This document shows positions 36,678-46,078 of a stretch of DNA of 64,000 nt, piece by piece (the stretch's first letter is position 1; the number at the start of each line of letters is the position of its first letter). The DNA lies in NCBI GenBank assembly GCA_035328405.1, contig DAOLIT010000008.1:1-64000 (forward strand). Direction: 5' to 3'. The stretch comes from JAEUKA01 sp035328405 (GTDB lineage Bacteria; Myxococcota_A; Polyangia; Palsa-1104; JAEUJZ01). The translations under genes were made by a program, and so were the position numbers. Under the pieces are notes generated by a model that saw only the letters and a list, made by a program, of their open reading frames with translations, ran no database searches and was not told where the DNA came from.

Positions 36678-37586
36678 ATGGCGCAAGCAAGTTCACGGCC
36701 TTTTGTGGGGGTCTTCACCGCGCTCGTGACACCGATGCGGAACGACGCTCTGCGCGGGCCGCTTGTGAATGAAGAACAACTTGCGCAGCTTGTGGAAACG
36801 CAAATCGAAGGGGGTGTCGACGGTTTGGTCGCCTGTGGGACAACGGGAGAGGCGGCCACGCTCACGCCGGACGAACAAGCCCAGGTCGTCCATCGCGTTG
36901 TCGCGCAAGCCAAGGGCCGCGTGCCGGTGCTGGTGGGGGTTGGGTCCACCTCGACCGCGCAGTCGGTGGCGCTGGGCGAGCGGGCCTTGGCGCTTGGTGC
37001 GCAGGGGTTGCTTGCGGTCACGCCGTACTACAACAAGCCCCCGCAAGAAGGACTTGTTCAGCATTTTTCCGCGCTGTGCTCGCTCGGTGTGCCGATCGTG
37101 CTGTACAACGTGCCCGGACGAACGGGTTGCGACCTTCTGCCCGAGACGGTGCTGCGTCTGTGTGAACGGCCCCAGATCGTTGGCCTGAAGGAAGCGTCCG
37201 GGAATGTGCTGCGCATGCAAACGCTGTCGCGAATGCTGGGCGATCGGCTGGTGCTGTTTTCCGGTGAGGATGCGCTGAACCTGCCGCTGTACAGCGTCGG
37301 AGCGCGAGGGACGATCTCGGTGCTGTCGAATGTCGTGCCGCGCGCGGTGGTCGAGGTATTTCGCGCCTTTTTTGCGGGCGATGTGTTGGGTGCGCTTGCG
37401 AGCCATCTGCGGTACGTGCCGCTTGTCGAGCTTCTGTTTTCCGAGGCCAATCCAATTCCGACAAAAACGGCCCTGCACATGATGGGACAATTGGACCCAG
37501 TGCTCAGGCTGCCGCTGGTGCCGATGAGCCCGAACGGACAGGCGCGGCTTGCGCAGGAACTTTCGACGCTGGGGCTTTTGTCATGA
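36678..37586 (+). CDS. dapA: 4-hydroxy-tetrahydrodipicolinate synthase
   Basis: 302 residues, normal length. The Schiff-base lysine is in VGLKEASGN, the catalytic Tyr region in VTPYYNKPPQEG, and the substrate-binding GTTGEAATLT motif is intact. It condenses pyruvate with aspartate semialdehyde in the lysine/diaminopimelate pathway. The start has AAAGGA at correct distance. It is followed by dapB with a four-base overlap. Confidence 0.95.
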   Translation: MAQASSRPFVGVFTALVTPMRNDALRGPLVNEEQLAQLVETQIEGGVDGLVACGTTGEAATLTPDEQAQVVHRVVAQAKGRVPVLVGVGSTSTAQSVALGERALALGAQGLLAVTPYYNKPPQEGLVQHFSALCSLGVPIVLYNVPGRTGCDLLPETVLRLCERPQIVGLKEASGNVLRMQTLSRMLGDRLVLFSGEDALNLPLYSVGARGTISVLSNVVPRAVVEVFRAFFAGDVLGALASHLRYVPLVELLFSEANPIPTKTALHMMGQLDPVLRLPLVPMSPNGQARLAQELSTLGLLS

Positions 37587-38515
37587 GCAACAACACGTTT
37601 CCGAGCGAACGGACCAATCCCGACGAGTCATCCGACGAACTCATGCCATCGAGCGAGACCGCAGGCAAAGGAGGCAGTCAGCTCAACATGGTGATCAACT
37701 TGCCGATTCGCGTCGGTGTGTACGGTGCGTTTGGGCGGATGGGGCAAATCCTTTCGCGCATGTTGCTCGAGGGATTTGAACCCGAACGCGAACCCAGGAT
37801 GGTGCTGACCGCTGCCGTCGAAGCCGCGAACCATCCGCACCTGGGACGAGACATCGGGCCGTCGTCTGGTTTGGGGCCCGTCGGCCTCGATTTGACCGAT
37901 GATTTGGCACGCGCGCTCAGCCAAGTCGATGTGATGATCGATTTTTCCACACCGGGCGCGACGGTTCTTTTGTCGGCAGCAGCGGCAGACACGGCCACAC
38001 CGCTTGTGATCGGCACCACGTCGCTGCATGGCGCGGCGATCGGGGCCATTGATGCAGCCGCAAATCGCGTGCCGATTGTGTGTTCTGCGAACATGTCGCC
38101 CGGCGTGAACGTGCTCATCAGCTTGCTGAAAAAGACCGCCAATGCGCTGCCGGACCACGAGGTCGAAATCGTCGAATTGCACCACCGTCACAAGAAAGAC
38201 GCACCGTCGGGTACCGCTCTCCTATTGGCCGACACGATCGAGAGCGCGCGTGGACGCAAAAGCGATCTGCGGCTCGGGCGTTCCGGCATGGTTGGGCCGC
38301 GAGGCGCGCGAGAACTCGGCATCATGGCCGTGCGGGGTGGTGATGTGGTTGGCGAACACACCGTGTTTTTCTTCGGCAACGGCGAGCGCGTGGAACTGAC
38401 CCATCGTGCGCAAAGTCGTGAGGTCTTTGCCAAAGGCGCTTTGTGGGCCGCGCGGTGGGTGGTGGCTCAAAACGCGGGCATTTACGGCATGGAAGACGTG
38501 CTGGGCGTCAAATAA
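37583..38515 (+). CDS. dapB: 4-hydroxy-tetrahydrodipicolinate reductase
   Basis: 310 residues, about 40 longer than E. coli DapB owing to an N-terminal Ser/Glu-rich leader before the Rossmann motif IRVGVYGAFGRMGQIL. The catalytic HHRHKKDAPSGTAL segment and the NAD(P)-binding GTTSLHGAA region are present. It reduces the dapA product in the lysine/diaminopimelate pathway. The start ATG overlaps the dapA stop (ATGA), which supports the long N-terminus, although an internal ATG nearer the Rossmann fold is possible. hflX follows by six bases. Confidence 0.94.
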   Translation: MSNNTFPSERTNPDESSDELMPSSETAGKGGSQLNMVINLPIRVGVYGAFGRMGQILSRMLLEGFEPEREPRMVLTAAVEAANHPHLGRDIGPSSGLGPVGLDLTDDLARALSQVDVMIDFSTPGATVLLSAAAADTATPLVIGTTSLHGAAIGAIDAAANRVPIVCSANMSPGVNVLISLLKKTANALPDHEVEIVELHHRHKKDAPSGTALLLADTIESARGRKSDLRLGRSGMVGPRGARELGIMAVRGGDVVGEHTVFFFGNGERVELTHRAQSREVFAKGALWAARWVVAQNAGIYGMEDVLGVK

Positions 38516-38521
38516 AACGGC

Positions 38522-40366
38522 ATGGAGACGCTGTTTGGAAACCTGACGGGCCTCGCTGCGGCGGACAAACAGCTTCTTTTGCGCATTTACCGCCGCAAGG
38601 TTGCGCCCGAAGAGGTCGTGTCCGAGGAACTCGCCGGTTTTTTGGCGCAGTGTTCGACGCAGATCAAACGTCAGGTCGGCGTGCTCATCGATCGCGCCCG
38701 GGTGTGTACGCATGTCATCGTCGGCGACCACCAAACGCTGCTTTTGCCGGATTTGGGGCGCTCGCGGGCCGGGCGAGGCCGGTTGCGAGGTCTGCGTCTC
38801 GTGCATACCCACCTGGCCGGCGAACCGCTCAGCCGCTACGATTTGCTCGATCTTGCAAAACTTCGCCTCGACCTGGTTTCGGCGATTGCGCTGTCGCGTT
38901 CCGGTCGGCCTGACCGTCTGTTTGTCGCGCATCTTTTGCCGCCCAACGCGCAGGGCGAATTGTGGCGAGAGCTGCCTGCGGTGCCGTTGCATCGCCAGAC
39001 GCTTGCGCCGTCCACGTTTTTGCCTGCCCTCGAAAACGAATACCAAAAAGCCATGCAGGCGGCGGCAGTCGTGGACGACGGGCAAGACCGCGCGCTGCTC
39101 GTGCATGTGATCGAAACCGGTTCTTCTGCGCGAACGTCCAGCCCGCTCGACAAACCCGAATCGCGCCTCGCCGAACTTCGCGAGCTTTGCAAAACCGCTG
39201 GTCTGCGCGTGCTTGATGTCGTTACGCAGCGACGGGCTGCGCTCGATCCGCGCACAGTCCTCGGCAAAGGCAAGCTCGACGAGGTGGTGTTGCGTGCCTT
39301 GCAATACGACGCCACGCTGCTCGTGTTTGACCCCGAGCTGTCTCCCGCCCAAGCCCGAACCATCAGCGCCGCCACGACCCTCAAGGTCATCGACCGCACG
39401 ATGCTCATCCTCGACATTTTTGCGCAGCACGCCAAAAGCCGCGACGGCAAGATGCAGGTCGAGCTGGCCCAACTTCGCTATGCGCTGCCTCGTCTGGTCG
39501 AAAAAGACACCATGATGTCCCGTCTGACCGGCGGCATCGGCGGACGGGGGCCCGGCGAGACCAAGCTCGAAATCAACCGGCGACGCGCTCGCGAACGCAT
39601 CCATTTGCTTCAAAAACAAATCGAGGCGCTGTCTTCCGAGCGGCAAGAGCGACGGAAAATGCGAAAACGGCGTGCGCTTCCCGTCGTCAGCATCGTCGGC
39701 TACACGAACGCCGGAAAGTCCACGCTGCTCAATACGTTGACCAAAAGCGCCGTGCTTTGCGAAGACAAACTGTTCGCGACCCTCGACCCAACCAGCCGCC
39801 GCATGCGGTTTCCCGACGAGCGCGAGCTGATCGTCACCGACACCGTCGGCTTCATTTCCGATTTGCCGCAGGACCTTTTGGCCGCTTTTTCCGCCACCCT
39901 CGAGGAACTCGAAGAAGCCGATCTGCTTCTGCATGTGCTCGACGCCAGCAACCCTGCGATGGAAGAACAGCGGCGCTCTGTCGAAAAGCTCCTCGCCGAA
40001 CTCAAACTTTCCGACAAACCTCGGCTGCTCATCTACAACAAGATCGATCGTCTGGACGCCGAAGGCTTTGGTCGATTGCCGCTCGACCGCGAGGCCATCG
40101 CACTTTCGGCCACACAACCCGACACCACCTGGCTGCTGCTTTCCGCCATGGACCGAACGCTGCGTCTGTCCGACAAGCGGCGCTATTGGGCCGGTTGGCC
40201 TTTTTCTGCCGTCGCAGAAGCCGCCGCAGACGATGCCACCGGCGATGCAGTCGAAGCCGAAGCGTCCGCAGGTGCCGCCGCCGGGACCAGTGCTGCGGCT
40301 GGAATCGGTGCCGCCGACGGTGCAGGTGCTGCCACAGTTGGCGCGGAAGAAGGCTGTGCCGGCTGA
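38522..40366 (+). CDS. hflX: GTPase HflX
   Basis: 614 residues. An unusual first ~185 residues (YRRKVAPEEVVSEELAGFLA, VIVGDHQTLLLPDLGRSR) belong to the longer HflX type, then the normal HflX N-domain with RTVLGKGKLDEVV and GGRGPGETKLEINRRR. The G domain has VGYTNAGKSTLLN, DPTSR, DTVGFISDLPQ and NKIDRLDA. HflX splits stalled ribosomes under stress. It ends in an Ala/Gly/Asp-rich tail of about 55 residues that overlaps antisense the C-terminal coding part of a membrane-protein gene. It is the last gene of the ffh-dapA-dapB-hflX operon. Confidence 0.93.
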   Translation: METLFGNLTGLAAADKQLLLRIYRRKVAPEEVVSEELAGFLAQCSTQIKRQVGVLIDRARVCTHVIVGDHQTLLLPDLGRSRAGRGRLRGLRLVHTHLAGEPLSRYDLLDLAKLRLDLVSAIALSRSGRPDRLFVAHLLPPNAQGELWRELPAVPLHRQTLAPSTFLPALENEYQKAMQAAAVVDDGQDRALLVHVIETGSSARTSSPLDKPESRLAELRELCKTAGLRVLDVVTQRRAALDPRTVLGKGKLDEVVLRALQYDATLLVFDPELSPAQARTISAATTLKVIDRTMLILDIFAQHAKSRDGKMQVELAQLRYALPRLVEKDTMMSRLTGGIGGRGPGETKLEINRRRARERIHLLQKQIEALSSERQERRKMRKRRALPVVSIVGYTNAGKSTLLNTLTKSAVLCEDKLFATLDPTSRRMRFPDERELIVTDTVGFISDLPQDLLAAFSATLEELEEADLLLHVLDASNPAMEEQRRSVEKLLAELKLSDKPRLLIYNKIDRLDAEGFGRLPLDREAIALSATQPDTTWLLLSAMDRTLRLSDKRRYWAGWPFSAVAEAAADDATGDAVEAEASAGAAAGTSAAAGIGAADGAGAATVGAEEGCAG

Positions 40367-41115
40367 GCCTGGGAAGCCACCGCGCGTCCTCGTTCCCAAG
40401 CCAACGTCGCCACCAAATCGTTGACTTGCACCGCTGCGTATCGATCCGCTTCCCGCAAAAACAATCCCGCCGCCAGCACCGACAACGCGATCCCTCCGTA
40501 CAACAGAGAAACCGACCCTCCCAAACGCGACCACGAAGACAACAGCACCGCCAGCCAAACCAACGAGCCGATCACCATGCCGTCGCACAGCGCCGTCATC
40601 ACCCAATACCGATTCAGCAACACATGGGACGGGGCCAGTTCGGTTTGTTGTCGTACCTGTGTCCACAAAAGCGCATACAGTCGCCCCGCCGTTGCTTCAT
40701 CCTTGGCTTGGCTTTCTTTCGATCCATCCCGCGCCAACTGCCGAATGCAACCCGCGAGCACACTCTGTTCCTCGTTTTTCACTTGCAGGTTTTGCTCTAG
40801 CAGTGCTCCGCGGACGCGCCTCAGCAGTCGGTGTGAAAAACGCTCCCAACTCAACAGACTCAGCAGGTTGCCGCGCAGCAGCCGTCCCAAAATGAAACAC
40901 AGCATTCCAAGCACGTAACACGCCAAAATGAGCAAAATGCCACCATAGCCGCCCGCCATCCAATCAGGAAACCCTTGCGGCGCATGGACTTTGTAAAGAA
41001 AGAGCAGAGCCGAAAGACTGGTCGCCCCCGAAACCAAAAACGACAAATCGAAAATGTCGAAAAACGCGCCGATCCGCCCGAGCAGCGCTTGGAGCGACGA
41101 AAGCGCGTCGTTCAC
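40183..41115 (-). CDS. Polytopic membrane protein of unknown function
   Basis: 310 residues with about four TM segments: LSFLVSGATSLSALLFLY, YGGILLILACYVLGMLCFIL, DGMVIGSLVWLAVLL and GGIALSVLAAGLFL. Between the two pairs is a cytoplasmic region with LLRRVRGALLEQNLQVKNEE. The last ~60 residues are Ala/Pro/Ser-rich. The start overlaps the upstream aminotransferase stop by four bases, so the two are coupled. The last 184 bp run antisense to the hflX tail. No family recognised. Confidence 0.72.
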   Translation of the reverse strand: MNDALSSLQALLGRIGAFFDIFDLSFLVSGATSLSALLFLYKVHAPQGFPDWMAGGYGGILLILACYVLGMLCFILGRLLRGNLLSLLSWERFSHRLLRRVRGALLEQNLQVKNEEQSVLAGCIRQLARDGSKESQAKDEATAGRLYALLWTQVRQQTELAPSHVLLNRYWVMTALCDGMVIGSLVWLAVLLSSWSRLGGSVSLLYGGIALSVLAAGLFLREADRYAAVQVNDLVATLAWERGRAVASQAQPAQPSSAPTVAAPAPSAAPIPAAALVPAAAPADASASTASPVASSAAASATAEKGQPAQ

Positions 41116-42350
41116 GATCGCCTCGCGTGCGGGGTCCCCGGATATGCGTCGAGTGCTCGGCCCAACAGTTCCACGGCCCGTCGCAGCGGCGCTTCCGCCA
41201 GCACATACGCGATCCGCACTTCATCCTCGCCCGCTCCCGGTGTTTGGTAAAACCCCGGCCCCGGCGCGAGCATCACCGTCTCGCCTTCGTGCGAAAAATC
41301 CGACAGAAGCCACGAGCAGAAATGCTCCGTCGAAACCACCGGCAACCGCGTCATCAAATAGAACGCGCCTTGCGCCTCGGGGGCCAGCACGCCGGGTAGT
41401 TTTCCAAGTTCCGATGACAGCACGTCTCGACGACGGCGAAATTGATCGATCATTTGCGCGACAAACGGGCCCGGATTCGTGAGTACCGCCGTGCCTCCCA
41501 GTTGGCCCAGCGTCGGCGGAGACAACCGACTCATCGCAAACCTTGTCGCCGCATCCAGCAGGTCCGTTCGTTTGCTCAGCAGACAGCCGATTCGCGCCCC
41601 GCACGCTGAAAAACGCTTCGACAGCGAATCGATCACCACCGCCACCTCGGCAGCCTCGGGAAGTTGCAGCACCGATTGCCGCTTTCCGTCGCCGTACACG
41701 AAATCGCGGTATACCTCGTCGCAAATCAGCGCCAAACCGCGCGACCGGCACAGCGAAACCACCTGAGAAAGTGCTTCCCGGCTGTACACCGCGCCCGTCG
41801 GGTTCGACGGATTGCAAAGCAGAATCGCACGGGTTTTGTCCGTCACCGCCTGCGCAAACTGTTCCGGCGTCGGCAGACGAAAACCGTCTTCAATTCGAGT
41901 CGGCAGCGCCCGCAGCACCGCCCCCGCCATCAGCGCGAACATTCCGTAATTCGGATAGTACGGCTCGGGCGTAATCACCTCGTCGCCTGGATCGCACAAC
42001 GACAACAGCGTGAACAGAATCGCCTCGGACCCGCCCGTCGTCACCAACAGGTCGCGTTCCTCAATCGGCACCGCCAGGTCCAGCGTTTGGTAATACCGCG
42101 CCAGCGCCTGTCGATACGAATACAGCCCCGCCGACGGCGAATAGCTCAGCACTTGCCCCGGAACGAGCCGCGCGTTTTCCAAAAACTCCGTCGGCGTCGC
42201 GATGTCAGGCTGGCCAATGTTCAGGTGGTAGATTTTGGTACCGCGTTCCGTCGCTGTTCGCGCCAGCGGTTCCAGTTTGCGAATCGGACTTGAAGGAGCC
42301 GTCAGGCCCCGGTTTGAAAGTCTGCTTTTTGTGACGGGCGACATCCCCAT
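41112..42350 (-). CDS. Class I/II pyridoxal-phosphate aminotransferase
   Basis: 412 residues of the aspartate aminotransferase fold. The PLP lysine is in IDSLSKRFSACGARIG, the Asn/Pro motif in LLCNPSNPTGAVYSREAL, the Tyr in CDEVYRDF, and the substrate-binding Arg in EVRIAYVLAE. It opens with LNIGQPDIATPTEF, typical of broad aspartate/alanine aminotransferases. The substrate is not fixed by sequence; an AspC-like or LL-DAP-type role is possible given dapA/dapB nearby on the other strand. ATG 42350 or ATG 42344 may be used. The downstream membrane-protein gene is coupled by a four-base overlap. Confidence 0.9.
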   Translation of the reverse strand: MGMSPVTKSRLSNRGLTAPSSPIRKLEPLARTATERGTKIYHLNIGQPDIATPTEFLENARLVPGQVLSYSPSAGLYSYRQALARYYQTLDLAVPIEERDLLVTTGGSEAILFTLLSLCDPGDEVITPEPYYPNYGMFALMAGAVLRALPTRIEDGFRLPTPEQFAQAVTDKTRAILLCNPSNPTGAVYSREALSQVVSLCRSRGLALICDEVYRDFVYGDGKRQSVLQLPEAAEVAVVIDSLSKRFSACGARIGCLLSKRTDLLDAATRFAMSRLSPPTLGQLGGTAVLTNPGPFVAQMIDQFRRRRDVLSSELGKLPGVLAPEAQGAFYLMTRLPVVSTEHFCSWLLSDFSHEGETVMLAPGPGFYQTPGAGEDEVRIAYVLAEAPLRRAVELLGRALDAYPGTPHARRS

Positions 42351-42413
42351 TCCATATCACGGAATGAGTGTCCTTCGTTCGCCCGACCTGTCCTACGCGG
42401 CTCGCTTCGTCGG

Positions 42414-43247
42414 TCAGTCGATCGCTTCCGGCGTCGGAGGCGGCAAACTCGGAGGCGGCGCAGCACTCGGCGGTGCCGGTCGCCGACGTTCTTCGTCTCG
42501 GTCGTCTGTCGAACGCGAACTTCCTCCCACCCCGAACCGGTAGTTCATGGTCAGCCCCGTGTACATCGCCAGCGACGTAAATCCCGCTGAACGAGCCGTC
42601 GTTCCGTCTGTGTATTCCCCACCCACATGCGAGATTCTCAGGCCAAAAATCTCTGTCCCGATCGAGAAGTTCGACCCCACAAAGTACTCAGCACCGAACG
42701 CCAAGGTTCCCCCTACCGGGCTCGCCATGTCTGCCTGCGCCGACGCCTGTTCGCGCGTCACGCCCGCATTGTTCGTCGAGACGCCCGCAAAGTACTTGAA
42801 AATATCCACGTAAATGTACGGCGCAATCTGGTCTTTTTTCAGGTCTCGCAGATACAGCTTCCCGCCCAGCGCCAGACCAAATTGGAAGAAGCTGTCTGAA
42901 AGTTGAGCGTCCGTCGGATTGACCCCAATTTTCCCGTCTGAATTCAGTTGCGACCACGCCAGATCCACGCCCAGCATCAGGCCGTATCTCTGCGCGAAAA
43001 ACACACCCAGGTACGGCGACAGTGCCGTCGTCTGAAAATCAGTGTTCGCCGCCGAAAGAGCCTTGCCGCCAGCGGATGCTGGGGCGTCTGGAAGAAAATT
43101 TCTCGTATATCGGTACGGTTCGATACGAGACCCGACCGCCACATGGACCTCAGCCTCTGACAGCGACGGCCAAGCCAGGACCGAACCTGCCACGCTCGCC
43201 GCAACACCAAGCCGCAAGCACAAAACACGATACTTGTCAACAAACAT
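42414..43247 (-). CDS. Outer-membrane beta-barrel protein
   Basis: 277 residues. The signal peptide (VLCLRLGVAASVAGSVLAWP) ends before EAEVHVAVGSRIEP. The body has the alternating aromatic/small residues of a barrel of perhaps eight strands (LSPYLGVFFAQRYGLMLGVD, GTLAFGAEYFVGSNFSIG, SLAMYTGLTMNYRFGVGG). The tail is a Pro/Arg-rich, non-barrel stretch (RRRPAPPSAAPPPSLPPPTP). ATG 43247 has AGGA about nine bases upstream. It is 63 bp downstream (by transcription) of nothing obvious; the kinase gene is divergent. Function unknown. Confidence 0.8.
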   Translation of the reverse strand: MFVDKYRVLCLRLGVAASVAGSVLAWPSLSEAEVHVAVGSRIEPYRYTRNFLPDAPASAGGKALSAANTDFQTTALSPYLGVFFAQRYGLMLGVDLAWSQLNSDGKIGVNPTDAQLSDSFFQFGLALGGKLYLRDLKKDQIAPYIYVDIFKYFAGVSTNNAGVTREQASAQADMASPVGGTLAFGAEYFVGSNFSIGTEIFGLRISHVGGEYTDGTTARSAGFTSLAMYTGLTMNYRFGVGGSSRSTDDRDEERRRPAPPSAAPPPSLPPPTPEAID

Positions 43248-43618
43248 GAACGATTTCCTCCAACCGGATCTTTGTCGGGGGTTTTGAGCAACGCAGCCTG
43301 CGCAATGCACAGCCATCCCGAACAGCATGTCGGCCTATATACCGCGCTTCCCCACAAACCAGGCCCGAAAAAATGCCCAGAGGTCATCAAGAAGTTGCCC
43401 AGAAGTTGCCCAGAAGTTGCCCAGAAGTCCCCCAGAACCCCCAGAAGTCCACAGATTTCCTCTGCTTTTGGGATTGGCCAGCGCACAAACCAGGACTGGC
43501 TGCTGCCCACCGTTTGCGATTTCCCCAGGGTTTGTGTGGATGCCCATGAGAAAAGAGCCCTGACCGTGTTACGATTCTCTGTATTTCCGTGCGCTTTGCC
43601 CGCATGGCTTAGCTGAAA
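43248..43618. other. Intergenic region between the barrel protein and the third kinase
   Basis: A 371-bp divergent region. Besides an 11-bp tandem repeat (listed separately) I see no ORF with coding character, no RNA gene and no strong promoter. It should contain both promoters. Confidence 0.6.
43391..43434. repeat. 11-bp tandem repeat, four copies
   Basis: GAAGTTGCCCA occurs three times exactly (43391, 43402, 43413), and a fourth copy, GAAGTCCCCCA, follows at 43424. An 11-bp period is close to one helical turn, so a protein could bind all copies on one face. The position, about 190 bp ahead of the kinase start, would suit a regulatory array. Confidence 0.7.
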
Positions 43619-46009
43619 ATGAGCGAACAGCCCGAGAGCGGAACACAAACCGAGCCCGCATCCAGCTTGGTCCGTCGCGCTCCCCGTGGGGGGGATGTGC
43701 TGGACACCATTTACAGGCTCGATGCCCCATTGGGCAAAGGCGGTGTCGGCGTCGTTTTTCGAGCCTGGCACCTGCACTTGCAACGACCTTGCGCGATCAA
43801 GTTTCTGCATCCGCAACTGGTATCGAATCCAGAACTGCGCACGCGCTTTCGCCGAGAGGCCCAGAGTGCCTTTCAGTTGGGCCACCCCAACATCGTGTCC
43901 ATCACCGATTTTCGCGACGATGGCACCACGTGGCCCTACCTTGTCATGGAGCTCGTGAAGGGCCAGTCTCTCCGCGAGCGCCTCGAAAAAGGCCCCCTAG
44001 ACCCCCAACTCGCCGTCCGCCTCATGGCCGAAGTAGCCGACGCCCTAGTAGCCGCCCACCGCCGAGGCGTCATTCATAGAGATTTAAAACCGGAGAATTT
44101 GTTGTTGGGGGTGGTGGAGAATCCGGCACCGGGAGAGCCGGCGTTGACGGCGAAGGTGTTGGATTTTGGGTTGTCGAAGATGCTGGATGGGGTCGAGATT
44201 ACGGGCACGGGGAGGTTGGTGGGTTCTCCATCGTACATGTCACCGGAGCAGGCTCGGGGGGATTCCTATCTGGTGGATGCGCGGTCAGACATTTGGACGG
44301 TGGGCGTGCTTTTGTACGAATGCCTGACTGCGGAAAAATTGTTTCCGTGTGAAGACTTTGAGCAGAAGCGGCAAATGATCATGGAGGCGAAACTGCCGCC
44401 CCTTCCGTTTGTGGAACGCGGTTTGCCGATTCTGATCGAGAAAATCATCGCGCGTTGTTGCCAGCGTTTGCCAGAGCATCGGTATCAGACCGCAACGTCG
44501 CTTTTGCATGCGCTGAATGCGGTGTATCCCCGGCCACAGCCGCGCATCGAGACGCTGCCGCCCGGCACGAAATTGCAAGGGGGCGTGTTGGTCTTGGGTC
44601 AGGGGCCGACTCAAACAGACATTCACGCGGCGAAGAACGATGTGCTGGCGCGCAATGCGGTGACCGCCCCCTTTCCGTCGCAGCCATCGGCCCCTGAAAT
44701 TGTCATCGTTCCGGCGCTGGTTCAGTCGATGTCGCAGGACGCACTGACCACCGGGGTGATGAAAAGCACAGCGCCTTTTGTGGAACAAGGTGCGGCAGGG
44801 TCTTCTCGGAAAAAGCAGCTTTTGGTGACAGCCGGGGCGGTCTCTGTTGCGATGTGTTTTGTGGGTTTTGCGGGGTACACATTGTGGCAAAGCCAGCGAC
44901 CCCCGACACAGCCGACACAGCCGACACAGCCGACAATCGACACACCGAAACAAGATCCATTGACGGCAAGTACGCGGTCAACGGGGCAGGAAAAGGGAGG
45001 TCTTCTTCCGGCTCCACAGAAGGACTCTGTTCCGAAAGAGGCTGTGCCGATAAAACCGAATCCTCCGACGGAAAATGGGCTTGATCTGGCTCCGGCGGAA
45101 CAGGCGATAGTCGCTCCAACGGCAGCCGAAAAACCGATACCAGAGAACGAGAATCTTGAGACCCAAAAACGGCCTCACACAGTGCCCACGTTGGCACTTA
45201 GGGGTCCCTATGCAAAACCGGTAGGTACACCCCCTACGCACCCACTCCGTTTTGGTCCGCCACGCCATCTGTTATCGACGGGAATGGAGCTGCCGGCACC
45301 GGTCATGAAAGTCCCATTTGCGACAGAGCCGACAGATGCGACTGATTCGGCCACAGCAACAGGTGGCGCGTCGGCAAAAAAGACGGAATTGACAGATTCC
45401 AAGAACACTCCGAATGCGAAGGAGGCAGCCGGTAAGGAGACTCCCGCACGGAAGGACGCAGCGTCGAAAGAGGCACCGGAAGCAACACCCAACAAGGAAC
45501 AAGTCAAGGAACAAGCGAGTGCGGCGAAAGAAATTCCTGCAAAGGACACGGCACCCAGCAAAGAAGTAGCCTCGGCAAAAGAGGTGGCTTCTGGAAAAGA
45601 AACGATGATGAAAGACACCCCGGCGAGCAAAGATACGGGGGGTTCTGTTGCGCAACCCCAACTGGCCAAAGCGGAGTTGGCAAAGCGCGAAAAAACGTCT
45701 CGCGTGGCGGGTACGGATGGAAAAGCGGAACCGGTGACCACACAAGAAGCGGCGGTGGCAGCGAATGCCATTTTGCGGAAGGCCACTGGACAAGTGGGTC
45801 GCTGCTACCCCGCAGGAGCGGTTCTACCCAGCAAGATCAGCGTCGAATTGACTGTCGCAAAAACAGGAAAGATCACAGACGTGTCCGCCGAGGGTGCAGG
45901 GGACCAAATCGGTTGTGTAAAAAATGCAATCAAGACCCTGCGGCTTGGCTCGATCAACGACGCTGACAGCTACAACCTGCAATACGACTTCGTTAACCTG
46001 CACAGATAG
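43619..46009 (+). CDS. Transmembrane Ser/Thr protein kinase with AgmX/PglI-like C-terminal domain
   Basis: 796 residues. The kinase domain (about 30-300) is complete: PLGKGGVGVVF, CAIKFLH, HRDLKPENLLL, VLDFGLSKML, and SYMSPEQARG. A TM helix (VTAGAVSVAMCFVGFAGYTL) is near residue 400. The periplasmic part has QPTQPTQPT and a long KEX-type low-complexity stretch rich in KE, KD and SKE. It ends in a compact domain with a disulfide candidate (VGRCYPAG ... IGCVKNAIKTLRLG), resembling the AgmX/PglI or TonB-like tails of myxobacterial gliding proteins. Thus the kinase probably reaches across the periplasm. The gene stands alone; the stop codon lies in a duplicated 24-bp sequence. Confidence 0.92.
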   Translation: MSEQPESGTQTEPASSLVRRAPRGGDVLDTIYRLDAPLGKGGVGVVFRAWHLHLQRPCAIKFLHPQLVSNPELRTRFRREAQSAFQLGHPNIVSITDFRDDGTTWPYLVMELVKGQSLRERLEKGPLDPQLAVRLMAEVADALVAAHRRGVIHRDLKPENLLLGVVENPAPGEPALTAKVLDFGLSKMLDGVEITGTGRLVGSPSYMSPEQARGDSYLVDARSDIWTVGVLLYECLTAEKLFPCEDFEQKRQMIMEAKLPPLPFVERGLPILIEKIIARCCQRLPEHRYQTATSLLHALNAVYPRPQPRIETLPPGTKLQGGVLVLGQGPTQTDIHAAKNDVLARNAVTAPFPSQPSAPEIVIVPALVQSMSQDALTTGVMKSTAPFVEQGAAGSSRKKQLLVTAGAVSVAMCFVGFAGYTLWQSQRPPTQPTQPTQPTIDTPKQDPLTASTRSTGQEKGGLLPAPQKDSVPKEAVPIKPNPPTENGLDLAPAEQAIVAPTAAEKPIPENENLETQKRPHTVPTLALRGPYAKPVGTPPTHPLRFGPPRHLLSTGMELPAPVMKVPFATEPTDATDSATATGGASAKKTELTDSKNTPNAKEAAGKETPARKDAASKEAPEATPNKEQVKEQASAAKEIPAKDTAPSKEVASAKEVASGKETMMKDTPASKDTGGSVAQPQLAKAELAKREKTSRVAGTDGKAEPVTTQEAAVAANAILRKATGQVGRCYPAGAVLPSKISVELTVAKTGKITDVSAEGAGDQIGCVKNAIKTLRLGSINDADSYNLQYDFVNLHR

Positions 46010-46049
46010 TCCTACAGACACTCCCACAGATAGTCCTACAGACACTCCC
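46002..46049. repeat. 24-bp tandem duplication over the kinase stop codon
   Basis: CAGATAGTCCTACAGACACT plus CCCA is repeated head to tail (46002-46025 and 46026-46049). The first copy contains the kinase stop TAG. The sequence may be part of a transcription-end region shared with the convergent LTD gene. Confidence 0.75.
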
Positions 46050-46078
46050 ATCAACACCCCCAACAGAACCTGGAGCGG

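Noticed and set aside
42977..43885. 302-residue minus-strand frame across the divergent region and the kinase start
   Set aside because: Shadow frame covering both a barrel gene and a kinase gene; no coding character in the intergenic part.
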